This document shows positions 45,016 to 54,572 of a stretch of DNA of 64,000 nucleotides, piece by piece. The DNA is from JAFGFY01 sp964520425 (lineage in GTDB: Bacteria > Desulfobacterota > DSM-4660 > Desulfatiglandales > HGW-15), in the NCBI GenBank assembly GCA_964520425.1, contig CAZFMX010000004.1, positions 1-64,000 of the forward strand, in the 5' to 3' direction. The notes below the pieces were generated by a model. It searched no databases, had not been told where the DNA came from, and saw only the letters and a list, made by a program, of their open reading frames with translations. Both the position numbers and the translations under genes were made by a program. Numbering within the stretch: the first letter of the stretch is position 1; each line of letters opens with the position of its first letter.

Positions 45016-45768
45016 CTACTTGTCTTCAATTTTGTATCCGTTTTGGTACTTTTCCTCCAGAATCAAAGAGCCGGCCTCGGAAAAAGTCTTTTTCATGCCG
45101 TGAAGTTTTCCATCTTTATAGTACACCTGTTCCTTCAACTGGCCGTTTTTATAAAAGTATTTACCCTCACCGTTCAGAGCACCATCTTTATATGTCAGGA
45201 TCTCGCATTCAACACCCGATTGATAGTATTTCTTGTAGAGGCCGTCCAGCTTTCCACTCTTATAGTTTGCCTTGGACCAGCCGCTTTCAAAAAATTCAGT
45301 GGCGGGACCTTCCTTTTCCCCATCTACATAGGTCCATTCAGCCCTCGTGTCTCCATTTTCATAATAGTCCCAGGCCAGGCCTTCTTTCATCCCATTCCTG
45401 TAGTTCACCTTTGCCTTGACAACACCATTCTCGAAAAATTCCTGAGCCAGACCTTTTTCCTTTCCATCCTTGAAATTCGTCTCAGCCTTGATCTTGCCGT
45501 TTTCAAAGTATTCCTGAGCCAGGCCTTCTTTCTTTCCCAACTGGTAACTCACCTTTGCTTTAAGCATGCCGTTTTCAAAGTATTCCTGAGCCAGGCCTTC
45601 CTTTATCCCGTTTCTATACGGGATTTCTTCCTTTAGCTGCCCGCTGGGATAATATGACTTTTCAACCGTTATCAAAGGAGACTCTCGTCCGGCTTTTTTC
45701 GAATCCGCTGCGGTACACCCCAGGACGAAAAGTAGGAGAAAAATGCTGATTTTTTTTATCGTTTTCAT
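45016..45768 (-). CDS. Lipoprotein with MORN-like repeats
   Basis: 250 residues from the ATG at 45768, which gives a clean signal peptide with lipobox LFVLGC. The rest is about nine tandem units of roughly 23 residues, each like AQEYFENGMLKAKVSYQLGK with the key pattern YxNGxxKxxxxYxxGxKxG. This is the MORN-variant repeat also seen in YwqK-type proteins, which makes an extended beta sheet. Adjacent units are very alike at DNA level, so copy number may change by slippage. It precedes the OmpA-like lipoprotein gene by about 46 bp and may be co-transcribed with it. Confidence 0.9.
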   Translation of the reverse strand: MKTIKKISIFLLLFVLGCTAADSKKAGRESPLITVEKSYYPSGQLKEEIPYRNGIKEGLAQEYFENGMLKAKVSYQLGKKEGLAQEYFENGKIKAETNFKDGKEKGLAQEFFENGVVKAKVNYRNGMKEGLAWDYYENGDTRAEWTYVDGEKEGPATEFFESGWSKANYKSGKLDGLYKKYYQSGVECEILTYKDGALNGEGKYFYKNGQLKEQVYYKDGKLHGMKKTFSEAGSLILEEKYQNGYKIEDK

Positions 45769-45784
45769 ATAGCCCTCGATTACT

Positions 45785-46399
45785 CTATGGTTTTTCCAAT
45801 GGGTAAGGTCCCCCCAAAGCAATCCAAACGCCGTTTACGTACCCCATTTCCGTATGAAATTTATCCGGAAAACGATTCGTGAGTGAGAAGTCATAACGCC
45901 GTTTGAGGCCGCCATGCTCCGTGAAATAGACATCGGGCATTACCTCACCAAACTGAATGACGTTGATTTGTCCCCAATTTATGGTGTTTTCTTTTCTGGT
46001 CGTCCATCTCACTCTAAAGTGCCATCTCCCGGGTGTATTATCTTCTTCATAGAACTTCTTCTCGTCTCTATTCCAATTGTTGAGGCCGATCGGATCTCTG
46101 TATCTGGCATGCCTCATCCAGTACCCGTCAAAACTAAAGGATGTATATTCGGTTCTGCGTGGACGATGGTAGTCTTTGAGTCGCGGCTCTGCGTTGTAGG
46201 TATTGCTTATCATGACAATCACTCCGTTGAAGCCGGGATCTCCACCGATGATCTTCATCGCCGTAGTAAACAGAAAATCATATGCTTCTTCAGCCATGAA
46301 CTGATCTTTTTTGTTTTCAGCTAGAATAATCCTCTGCCCAGCCAAAGTCAGCATTAGGCAAATGATGGCAAAGAGACATATTCTTTTCAAATGTTTCAT
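45785..46399 (-). CDS. Exported protein of unknown function
   Basis: 204 residues from ATG 46399, chosen because it gives a signal peptide (MKHLKRICLFAIICLMLTLA, then about seven more residues before a likely cleavage). The mature part is aromatic- and arginine-rich (RTEYTSFSFDGYWMRHARYR, WHFRVRWTTRK, DVYFTEHGGLKRRYDF, FPDKFHTEMGYVNG) and has no family I recognise. The MORN-like lipoprotein gene starts 16 bp downstream, so the two are probably one operon. A role in the envelope is inferred from the export signal and neighbours only. Confidence 0.7.
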   Translation of the reverse strand: MKHLKRICLFAIICLMLTLAGQRIILAENKKDQFMAEEAYDFLFTTAMKIIGGDPGFNGVIVMISNTYNAEPRLKDYHRPRRTEYTSFSFDGYWMRHARYRDPIGLNNWNRDEKKFYEEDNTPGRWHFRVRWTTRKENTINWGQINVIQFGEVMPDVYFTEHGGLKRRYDFSLTNRFPDKFHTEMGYVNGVWIALGGPYPLEKP

Positions 46400-46829
46400 G
46401 GCGACACTCTCATCATACAGGCATTTTCTTTTCTCTGAGAATCGAAGCACAACTGATACAGGACTTCCTTCAATAAACAGCCTTATAAAATGGCAAAACC
46501 AATGAGTCAAGACCCATTCATGTGTCGCTCAGTAGACGGGGTATGTCAAGTTAACTTGTTGATATGATGTAAAAAAGTTCATCTAATGCCAGGCACTAGG
46601 ATTGCAGAATTCTATCGCTTTTCCCCATGTTCTGCGGGAAGATCTTTTTTTTCCACTATACTGGTATCATTCTTCAAGGAGAATTTCCAGAATTATGTCA
46701 GATCCTGAATAGATTACGTCAATTTTTTTATTGACTTAAGCATTACCTTTACATTATCTAATCGAAGGAAACAATCCAAAAAATGTCACTATCCTTTCAC
46801 TATCTTTACAAAATATAGCATTCAAAAGG
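46400..46829 (+). promoter_or_regulatory. Divergent control region before the export operon
   Basis: About 430 bp with no gene. TTGACT at 46731-46736 followed by an AT-rich TTATCTA near 46754-46760 is a candidate promoter for the Wza-like gene, about 70 bp upstream of its start. The minus-strand genes from 46399 must also begin here. Composition is AT-rich from 46540 to 46800. Confidence 0.4.
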
Positions 46830-47597
46830 ATGAGGCGCATGATGCACTTATTAATCTCTTTGCGGGTTATCAGGCTGTTCAGCGTTGTTGGAGCAGTCTG
46901 TGTAATTGTCATCCTCTTCGGTTGCGGAAGCTCTCCATATATATCAGATCCATACTCGGAATTGCAGCCGGTTCCCAGATCCAGGGTGACTCTTGGTCCT
47001 GGAGATGATATCGAGATTAATTTTACATACTTACCGCGTTTCAACCTAAGCCGAACCATCCAGCGAGATGGGGAAATTCAATTACCATTTATCGGCACGA
47101 TCATGGCCCAGGGGAAAACCCCCAACGAACTGAGAGAAGAATTGATGCAGCTTTACGCCAAAGAGATGAAGCATCCGGACCTCGTCGTCATCTCTCGAAC
47201 ATTGGTGCAGGATCAGGTCTTCGTGGGAGGGGAGGTTAAAGAGCCCGCTTCATTGAATCTGGCCGGTCAGATGACGGCCCTTCAAGCCATCATGCGGGCG
47301 GGCGGTTTTGATATGAGATCTGCTGAGGTTAAAAACGTGGTCGTCATACGACACAAGGACGGCCAAAGATACGGCTGTGCCCTTGATTTCAGTGATGTCC
47401 TGAAGGGCAAGGAAGGACGACCCTTTTACCTGGAGCCGTACGATATTGTGTGGGTCCCCCGGACCAGAATCGCTAGGATCAACCAGTGGATCGATCAATA
47501 CATCAACAAAATCGTGCCACAGACCGGATTCTTCTATTCATATACATCCGGCAATAAAACAATCGGGATTGATACGAACCCGTATAATGTACAGTGA
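46830..47597 (+). CDS. Wza/GumB-type polysaccharide export lipoprotein
   Basis: 255 residues. N-terminal membrane-directing segment with lipobox ILFGC, then the polysaccharide export domain (LGPGDDIEINFTYLPRFN, RDGEIQLPFIGTIMAQGKT) and an SLBB domain (VFVGGEVKEPASLNLAGQMT, ALQAIMRAGGF, YDIVWVPRTRIA). It should form the outer-membrane channel for the polymer made by this locus. The exact start is unclear because ATG codons at 46830, 46839 and 46842 are all possible. It is followed by a GumC/Wzz-like gene, as usual for this pathway. Confidence 0.93.
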   Translation: MRRMMHLLISLRVIRLFSVVGAVCVIVILFGCGSSPYISDPYSELQPVPRSRVTLGPGDDIEINFTYLPRFNLSRTIQRDGEIQLPFIGTIMAQGKTPNELREELMQLYAKEMKHPDLVVISRTLVQDQVFVGGEVKEPASLNLAGQMTALQAIMRAGGFDMRSAEVKNVVVIRHKDGQRYGCALDFSDVLKGKEGRPFYLEPYDIVWVPRTRIARINQWIDQYINKIVPQTGFFYSYTSGNKTIGIDTNPYNVQ

Positions 47598-47766
47598 TCA
47601 TGTCACTGACTGTGCAGGCTTAAACAGAGACTTAGACCCCAAGAAACTCAGGCGTCGTATCGTTTCGAGATTTCTTGTCATGAAATTCTGTCATTTGGAA
47701 AATTTGAAGGGGCAATGGGCTTGGCAGTGAACCACATTTGCTTTGATAAACAGCTTTGGAGATGAA

Positions 47767-49923
47767 ATGCAGGAAAAAACATATAAACAGCCGTCTTCAG
47801 ATAATCTCCTAAGAAATTTCTATAGTGTGGTCTTCCGGTATAAACGGAATCTCATTCTGTTCTTCGTGTGCGTGATGATAGCCGTGATCCTAGGGACTTT
47901 GCTGATGCCTGATGTGTATCAATCCGATGCCAAACTGTTGGTCCAAATCGGCCGGGAAAGCATCAATCTGGATGAGACCACCACGGAAGTACAACCGGTT
48001 AACATTCTTCTCAGCAGGGAACAGGAACTGAATTCAGAGGTAGAGATTCTCATCAGTGAGGAGCTTGCTGCCTCGGTTGTGGATTCTCTCGGCGTGGATA
48101 CTATCCTGGATGATGAAATGCCCGCTGGTGAAGGGGTCTCTTCACCGATATCTTCCCCAAAAGAAAGCGAGCGCGGCCGTGCCATCAAAAAATTGATGAA
48201 TAACCTGACCATTGAGGTCGTTCAGACAAGCAATATTATCGATCTGGCATATACGGCTGAAAACCCCCGAGTGGCCATGGCGACCCTCTCTGATGTCATT
48301 GAACGCTACCTTGAAAAACGTTTTAAGATATATCGTACGGAAGGAGCCTATGATTTCTTTGATCAACAAAAACAGATGTTGGGGGATGAACTCGCAAGGA
48401 CTGAGGATAGGATCAAAGCGATCAAATCGACATCCGGCGTAGGCTCAGTGGAGGATCAGAGGCGTTTTCTCCTGGAAAGAAAATCTTTGATGCAAAGAGA
48501 CAAAGAAGAAACAGACTCCGCCATTGCCGCTTCTACAGCCAAAATCGGTGTCCTGAAAGAAGTGATATCAGTGCTTCCCGAGAGATTGATAACCAACGAG
48601 ACTACAGGAGGGGCATTGTCAGCGGCGGATACTATGCGAGAGGCGGTTAATGAACTTCAGTTGAAGCAAAACGAAATCTTAACCGATTTTACCGATACGA
48701 GTATATTCGCCCAGGATATCCGAAAGCAGATTGATGGTGCCAAAATGCTTCTCACTGAAGCGATTGATGCCAAGACAGTAGAACGAGGACTCAACGAGAC
48801 ACGTCAAGCCCTGGAATTGGATTTGGCGACCGAAGAAGCATTGCTTGCGTCACTTCAAGCAAAGGCCGTAACACTGACTGGCCTAGTGGATAAAGTAGAG
48901 ACCGAGCTACAAGATATTATCGAAACAGAAGATAAACTTAATCGCCTTGAGAGGGAGAAGGAACTACAGGAGGATAATTACAGGAAATACGCGGGGGACC
49001 TCGAGGAATCCCGGATCGATGGAATCCTAGAACAGGCACAGATTTCCAACATCCGCGTTTTCCAGGCGCCTACTTTACCTCAAACGCCGGTCAGCCCAAA
49101 ACCTCTGCTTAATCTCCTTCTTGGAGCCTTGGTGGGTCTTCTCGGCGGGCTTGGGCTTGTGTTGTTGACTGACTACTTTGACCATACGTTGAAAACGCCT
49201 GAAGATATTGAAGGAAAGTTGCAGATCCCCGTATTGGGAGCTATCCCATTCTTGGAACAAGGAGTACCGCCGGAGTATGGTGAATCATCTGAGCTGAAAA
49301 CTCAGTGTGAGATCCTGTTGGAACGTTTGATGGCCTTGATAAAGGACGAAAGGGAATCCCAACGTGTCTTTTCCATTACAAGCTGCCATCATGGTGAAGG
49401 GGTCAGCACAATCTCGGCCTACCTGGCCGGCGCGCTGGCTGATCGAGGATATGGAAGGGTACTCCTCGTAGACACAAACTTTGAGGATCCCTTGACTCAT
49501 CAGATTTTTGGCATAGATAGCGCCCCCGGATTGGCAGACATGCTTGTATCAGGCCAAAGCCAGAGCTCTTTTATTCAGCCGTCTTCTGTCAATAATCTGG
49601 ACATACTCTGTGCAGGACAGACTGACGAACCAATCAATAGATACATTTTTGAATCAAAGGTATTTACTGATTTGCTTGGATACTTGAAGAATGAATATAC
49701 TTTTGTCCTTTTCGACACGCCGGCCGTTTGGGAAGAAAGTCATGCCGTCATACTGGGTGGCTTGCTTGATAGTGTCGTCCTGGTTGTCGCAGCCGAGGAG
49801 ACTCGGTGGGAAGTTGCTTATCGAGCAAAAGATCGACTGACCAAAGCCGGGGCAAATCTGCTGGGCGGTATTCTCAATAAGAGACGTTTTTATGTTCCGA
49901 AACGGCTATATCAGAGCATATAG
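47767..49923 (+). CDS. GumC/Wzz-type chain-length protein with degenerate BY-kinase domain
   Basis: 718 residues from ATG 47767, which has GGAG at good spacing. Two membrane helices (about 30-50 and 445-470) enclose a long periplasmic coiled-coil region, as in Wzz/GumC. After the second helix is a cytoplasmic ATPase-like domain (SITSCHHGEGVSTISAYLAG, LLVDTNFEDP, FVLFDTPAVW). The Walker A lysine of CpsD/Wzc kinases is replaced (GEGVST instead of GEGKST), and there is no tyrosine-rich tail. It probably controls polymer length without kinase activity. It starts 170 bp after the Wza-like gene. Confidence 0.92.
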   Translation: MQEKTYKQPSSDNLLRNFYSVVFRYKRNLILFFVCVMIAVILGTLLMPDVYQSDAKLLVQIGRESINLDETTTEVQPVNILLSREQELNSEVEILISEELAASVVDSLGVDTILDDEMPAGEGVSSPISSPKESERGRAIKKLMNNLTIEVVQTSNIIDLAYTAENPRVAMATLSDVIERYLEKRFKIYRTEGAYDFFDQQKQMLGDELARTEDRIKAIKSTSGVGSVEDQRRFLLERKSLMQRDKEETDSAIAASTAKIGVLKEVISVLPERLITNETTGGALSAADTMREAVNELQLKQNEILTDFTDTSIFAQDIRKQIDGAKMLLTEAIDAKTVERGLNETRQALELDLATEEALLASLQAKAVTLTGLVDKVETELQDIIETEDKLNRLEREKELQEDNYRKYAGDLEESRIDGILEQAQISNIRVFQAPTLPQTPVSPKPLLNLLLGALVGLLGGLGLVLLTDYFDHTLKTPEDIEGKLQIPVLGAIPFLEQGVPPEYGESSELKTQCEILLERLMALIKDERESQRVFSITSCHHGEGVSTISAYLAGALADRGYGRVLLVDTNFEDPLTHQIFGIDSAPGLADMLVSGQSQSSFIQPSSVNNLDILCAGQTDEPINRYIFESKVFTDLLGYLKNEYTFVLFDTPAVWEESHAVILGGLLDSVVLVVAAEETRWEVAYRAKDRLTKAGANLLGGILNKRRFYVPKRLYQSI

Positions 49924-50026
49924 CGAGTTTAACCTCTAAAACATATCGCTTTCAACGAATGGACTAAGGTCTGACCTCCCTCTTAGAGACCACCCGCATA
50001 ATCCATGTTAGACATATACATCGGCT

Positions 50027-50055
50027 TTGCTCCTTCAGTCCAGTTCCTGTATAAT
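50027..50055 (+). promoter_or_regulatory. Candidate sigma-70 promoter for the downstream polysaccharide genes
   Basis: TTGCTC (50027-50032) and a perfect TATAAT (50050-50055) are separated by 17 bases, in the 265-bp gap between the GumC-like gene and the FemAB-like gene at 50189. Confidence 0.55.
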
Positions 50056-50188
50056 AACAAGACAGACATGTAGGTCTATTTATTCTGTTAGAATGTGGAT
50101 GAACGAATAGGAAGTTATAGCAGAATTTATTTATTCAAACTTAATAAGAGAACTCGATATCTTCTGGCAGGTTGTTTTCAGTTCACCC

Positions 50189-51172
50189 ATGAAAGTCATT
50201 GAGACGATAGAGCGAAATTTTTGGAAAGAGATTGCGCGAAGCTGTCCGCACGCCACCTTTTTCCACACCCCATATTGGTCGGACTTAATGGTCAAGACCT
50301 TCTCCTATCTCGATATGACAAAAGGATTCCTTTTTGATGACGGAACGAGGGCAGTCTTCCCTTTCATGCGGGAAAAGAGCTCTTCACTAAGGAGAGCCTT
50401 GGGATGGAATAACTACATTTCAGGTGCCGCCTACACCTATGGCGGGCCCATTTCCGATAGGCCTCTTAGTCAAGATCAGATCGATGAACTTGATGAATAC
50501 ATAGGCTCAATGGTCAAAAGACACCATATGTTTGTCATTCGGGGCAATCCCTTTGCCCCAAAAAAAGACCTTCCCGGCTTTAAGAAAATTGAGGATGTAT
50601 CCCATGTGGTTGAATTGTCTAAATGCCTGGATGAAAAAGATCTCCTGGAGAAATATCATAAAAGAAACAGAGATGGGGTTAAGAAAAACCTAAAAGATAA
50701 TGTGCTCGAAATAAGGAAAGCGGATTCACTGAATGAATACAAAAAACTATACAGAATATACCTGAAATCGACCACGCACTGGGAACACATCCTGACAGAC
50801 TACCCTTTTACATTGTTTCAGAATATCTGTGATCTAAAGAGTGAATATATCAGACTATGGTCTGTTTATTTCAAGAATAGAATGATTGGTGGAGAGATCA
50901 TGCTATATTGGAATGATTACTGCACAGGCTTCGTCTCCTATTATGACAGAGAATATTCAAAATTACAGGGGAGGCAGTATATGTTACATCATGCTTTCAT
51001 GTATTGCCTGGCAAAAGGGATAAAGTATTATGATTTTCGGCAGAGTGGCGGGATAAAAGGAGTGGCAGATTTCAAGAGGCGAATGGGAGGGAAAGTATAT
51101 TTCCATAGCGCCTGGATTAAAGAAAACAGGATCGCAAAAGGAATTACGGCTATAAAGAAGCCCCTGGCATAG
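50189..51172 (+). CDS. FemAB/GNAT-like acyltransferase
   Basis: 327 residues of the FemAB-related acetyltransferase fold: N-terminal substrate half (FFHTPYWSDLMVK, FPFMREKSS) and C-terminal GNAT-like half (GGEIMLYWNDYCTGFVSYYD, MLHHAFMYCLAKGIKYYDFR). The motif DFRQSGGIKGVADFKRRMGG recalls the FemAB-type proteins in exopolysaccharide gene clusters. It may transfer an aminoacyl or acyl group onto the repeat unit; donor and acceptor are unknown. No membrane segment. It heads a run of plus-strand genes. Confidence 0.85.
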   Translation: MKVIETIERNFWKEIARSCPHATFFHTPYWSDLMVKTFSYLDMTKGFLFDDGTRAVFPFMREKSSSLRRALGWNNYISGAAYTYGGPISDRPLSQDQIDELDEYIGSMVKRHHMFVIRGNPFAPKKDLPGFKKIEDVSHVVELSKCLDEKDLLEKYHKRNRDGVKKNLKDNVLEIRKADSLNEYKKLYRIYLKSTTHWEHILTDYPFTLFQNICDLKSEYIRLWSVYFKNRMIGGEIMLYWNDYCTGFVSYYDREYSKLQGRQYMLHHAFMYCLAKGIKYYDFRQSGGIKGVADFKRRMGGKVYFHSAWIKENRIAKGITAIKKPLA

Positions 51173-51191
51173 AAGATAACGGGCTCGTACT

Positions 51192-53117
51192 ATGAATCAT
51201 TTTATGGGGATCAAGTTGCCCAGAAGTATAATCAGGAAAACTTCAGCACTCGGAAAAAGTGCACTCGATTATCTAGAATATGTTTTTATGAAAGACGGAA
51301 AAGACGACACGATCCGGTTCTCCCGTGTAACACATGGAGAAGACTGTGAAGAACATTTAAGGAATGGAAAGAGGGTTTTCAAGTTTTCTACTGATGACTA
51401 TGATGATCTCTTCCCTGATAAAAAACAAGAAAAAACAGATACCGCAACAGTGATATGTCAGCATGTTTTTGACCTTCTCTCAAGCGGGCCTAAGGAATTG
51501 AGCCAACCTGGAGATGGATATCAACCAATTGACTGGCATACGGATTTTAAATCAGGTTATCGTTGGGATCCGCAAAACCTTCACAGCCGCGTCCGCTTTG
51601 GAGACAAACCGGGTGTTGATATCAAGGTCCCATGGGAGTTGTCCCGGTTTCAGCACTTGCCCCTATTGGGACAGGCTTATGTCCTGACAGGGAACAAAGC
51701 ATATGCCGATGAATTCAGAAATCAAATCGATGACTGGATAAGAAACAACAGGGTCGGTTTCGGAGTGAACTGGGCAAGCACCATGGATGTCGCTATCAGG
51801 GCGGCAAACTGGTTGGTCGCTCAAGAATATTTCCTTGACGAATCTGTTTTCTCTAAGGATTTTTGGCGGTCCTTTTTCTTAAGCATTTATAATCACGGCA
51901 GATTCATCCAGCGACATCTAGAGAAGAAAATACCGAAGGCTAACCATTATCTCTCCAATATTGTCGGTCTTTTTTTTATCGCCCTGTATTGTCCGTTTTT
52001 TAAGGAAAGCGATAGATGGCGGCGTTTCTGTATGAGGGAATTGGAAAGGGAAATCAAGAAACAGGTCTATGACGATGGCTGTAACTTCGAAGGATCTACA
52101 GCGTATCATCGATTGGTTTTAGAGCTATTCTTTTATTCTGACGTTCTTGCACAAAGATGCGGGATATGCTTTTCTTCCGCCTATAACAAAAAACTCAAAA
52201 AAATGTTCACATTTTCCCTGTATTCTTTGAAGCCTGACGGTAGAATTCCCCAAATCGGAGATAATGACAGTGGAAGGTTTCTGATTTTTACCAGCAGACC
52301 GACACTTGATCATGCCTATCTTCTCTCATTGGCGGCGATTCATTTTCGGGATTCGGATTTTAAACTTAAAATCTTTCCATTTGATGAAGAGGCCTTTTGG
52401 GTATTCGGGAAAGAGGGACATGGAATTTGGAAAGACCTGCCATACCGGAAGGAAGAACTCTGTTCCAAGGCTTTTCCTGACGCCGGCTGGTATGTCATGA
52501 GGCATAAAAATCATTACTGTTTTGTGTCTTGCGGACCTAATGAACAAGTCGGTAAGGGTGCCCATACACACAATGATAGGCTGAGTTTTGAATTGATGCT
52601 CAATGGTAAAGACATTATCGTGGATCCTGGCACCTATACATATACCCCATTTCCTGAATGGCGAAACAGATTTCGGAGCACATCGTTTCATAATACCATT
52701 AAAATAGATCGTATTGAACAAAATGACATTTCAGGCGATCTTTTTGAGATGATTCAAGGCACAAAATGCCGCCAATGTGAATTGACCGAGACTGATAATG
52801 CCATTGTTTTTAAAGGGTCCATGGAATATCCTGGAAAGAATATAACTCATAAAAGAAATATCGTCGTGTATAATGATGGAAAGACTTGTGAAATAAACGA
52901 ACGAATATTGGGCGATATGCCTCACAAACTGACCTTTAATCTCTGCTTGGGTAATGGGGCTCGTGATTACGATATTTCTTTGCAGAATGGATCTTTTATT
53001 GAGAAAGAAGGGGCCTATTCAAGAGAATATGGTCACAAAGAAGGGGCTGTATTTCTCAGATCCATGATAGATATAAACACGGATTTCACGAATAAAATTC
53101 GAATCAGAAAGAGATGA
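51192..53117 (+). CDS. Heparinase II/III family protein
   Basis: 641 residues. The N-terminal (alpha/alpha) toroid half contains DWHTDFKSGYRWDPQNLHSR and INKPKANHYLSN-like elements (KKIPKANHYLSNIVGLFF); the C-terminal half begins around FVSCGPNEQVGKGAHTHNDR and contains DIIVDPGTYTYTPFPEWRN and RSTSFHNTIKID. The His and Tyr residues used by polysaccharide lyases of this group are present in these motifs. No signal peptide is visible, so in this cluster it may act in the cytoplasm or be exported by another route. It overlaps the next gene by four bases. Confidence 0.9.
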   Translation: MNHFMGIKLPRSIIRKTSALGKSALDYLEYVFMKDGKDDTIRFSRVTHGEDCEEHLRNGKRVFKFSTDDYDDLFPDKKQEKTDTATVICQHVFDLLSSGPKELSQPGDGYQPIDWHTDFKSGYRWDPQNLHSRVRFGDKPGVDIKVPWELSRFQHLPLLGQAYVLTGNKAYADEFRNQIDDWIRNNRVGFGVNWASTMDVAIRAANWLVAQEYFLDESVFSKDFWRSFFLSIYNHGRFIQRHLEKKIPKANHYLSNIVGLFFIALYCPFFKESDRWRRFCMRELEREIKKQVYDDGCNFEGSTAYHRLVLELFFYSDVLAQRCGICFSSAYNKKLKKMFTFSLYSLKPDGRIPQIGDNDSGRFLIFTSRPTLDHAYLLSLAAIHFRDSDFKLKIFPFDEEAFWVFGKEGHGIWKDLPYRKEELCSKAFPDAGWYVMRHKNHYCFVSCGPNEQVGKGAHTHNDRLSFELMLNGKDIIVDPGTYTYTPFPEWRNRFRSTSFHNTIKIDRIEQNDISGDLFEMIQGTKCRQCELTETDNAIVFKGSMEYPGKNITHKRNIVVYNDGKTCEINERILGDMPHKLTFNLCLGNGARDYDISLQNGSFIEKEGAYSREYGHKEGAVFLRSMIDINTDFTNKIRIRKR

Positions 53118-54508
53118 AAGAGATTGTCAAAAAACTTCCAGAATCGATTATACAACCCATCAGATACATGATGGGTTGCCTTCCTCCACGGCTTCGATAT
53201 GGAAGGGTCTTTCGGCAATCTTATGATTTTCTGGAGAACTCCCAATGGTGGAGCAGGGAGAGGCTTCAAGAGTATCAGATGAATCGATTAGAACACCTCT
53301 TGCATCATGCCTACCGGAATGTTCCTTACTATCGATGTGTCTTTAATGAGATGGCTTTGCGTCCTGAGAGTATCAAGGACTTTGGAGATATGAGGAAATT
53401 GCCATTCCTGACAAAAACGATCATTCAGAACAACTTACATGATTTGGTAGCAGAGAATTATCCCAGGTCACGATTGGAGAATGTTTCGACGGGCGGCTCA
53501 ACAGGAGATCCTTTGGGCTTCTATCATGAGAGAGGTATTTCTGAGGCTCGGGAGAGAGCCTTTATCTTTAATTTGTGGAGCAGGATCGGTTTTAAGGCAG
53601 GAGATAAATGCATCGAACTGAGAGGGAATATTCTTCAATCGACAAAGGGAGGCAGGTTCTGGATGTACCATCCTGCGGAAAAGATCCTGATGCTTTCTTC
53701 CTATCAAATGACCAATGAGGCGTTGCCGAAATACGTTGAGAAGATCCGGCAGTTTCAGCCCGATTTCCTTCATGTGTATCCATCTTCAATCATGATTCTG
53801 GGCAGATTTATGAAAGAGAGAAGTATTCGTCCTTTCCATAGTGTAAAAGCCCTGTTGTGTGCTTCAGAAAATATATACTCTTGGCAGAGAGAGTTGCTCG
53901 AGGATGTCTTTCAATGCCGTGTTTTCAGTTTCTACGGGCACTCTGAGCGGGCTGTTTTAGCCGGTGAGTGTGAAAAGAGTACGTCATATCATATTTCACC
54001 GGAATATGGATTTACCGAGATCGTCAATGAAAAGGGAATACCTGTGGAGAAAGATGGTGAGACCGGGGAAATCGTGGCGACCGGATTTAATAACCAGGCT
54101 ATGCCCTTTATCAGATACAAAACAGGGGATATTGCAGTCTATTCCAGCAAGACATGTGACTGCGGGCGGAATTATCCTTTGATTGAAAGGATCCGGGGGA
54201 GAATTCAGGATTTCCTTCTTTCCAGAAAAAACCATTTGATCCCATTAAGCACGATCCAATACGAGGTCTTGGGTGATAGTAATTTTGTTAGGCAGTTCCA
54301 ATTTTACCAGGAAAAAGCCGGAGAGGTAGTCGTCAATATCGTTAAGGCGCAAGACTATACGAAAGCAGAGGAACGTCGGATTTCAAGCGCGCTACAAAAA
54401 GGTGTAGCAGGAGATATTGAATTTCACTTTGAATACAAAGATGAAATTCCAAGAACAAGCAGTGGAAAACGCAGGTTACTGATTCAGAAATTGCCTTCAC
54501 CAGAATAA
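53114..54508 (+). CDS. CapK/PaaK-like adenylate-forming protein (copy 1)
   Basis: 464 residues. It resembles phenylacetate-CoA ligase and the CapK proteins of capsule loci: HHAYRNVPYYR near 58, the phosphate-binding loop STGGSTGDPLGFY near 130, FSFYGHSERAVLAGEC near 275, GFNNQAMPFIRYKTGDIA near 320, and a C-terminal domain with the catalytic Lys in RTSSGKRR. The usual role would be activation of a carboxylic acid as adenylate or CoA ester, possibly for decoration of the sugar polymer. It is translationally coupled to the heparinase-like gene upstream and has a paralogue just downstream. Confidence 0.9.
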   Translation: MKEIVKKLPESIIQPIRYMMGCLPPRLRYGRVFRQSYDFLENSQWWSRERLQEYQMNRLEHLLHHAYRNVPYYRCVFNEMALRPESIKDFGDMRKLPFLTKTIIQNNLHDLVAENYPRSRLENVSTGGSTGDPLGFYHERGISEARERAFIFNLWSRIGFKAGDKCIELRGNILQSTKGGRFWMYHPAEKILMLSSYQMTNEALPKYVEKIRQFQPDFLHVYPSSIMILGRFMKERSIRPFHSVKALLCASENIYSWQRELLEDVFQCRVFSFYGHSERAVLAGECEKSTSYHISPEYGFTEIVNEKGIPVEKDGETGEIVATGFNNQAMPFIRYKTGDIAVYSSKTCDCGRNYPLIERIRGRIQDFLLSRKNHLIPLSTIQYEVLGDSNFVRQFQFYQEKAGEVVVNIVKAQDYTKAEERRISSALQKGVAGDIEFHFEYKDEIPRTSSGKRRLLIQKLPSPE

Positions 54509-54572
54509 CGATGTCTTGGCATGAATGAAGCGTGCACTCATTCTGTCAATATAAGGAGTATGTCAGAAATAA

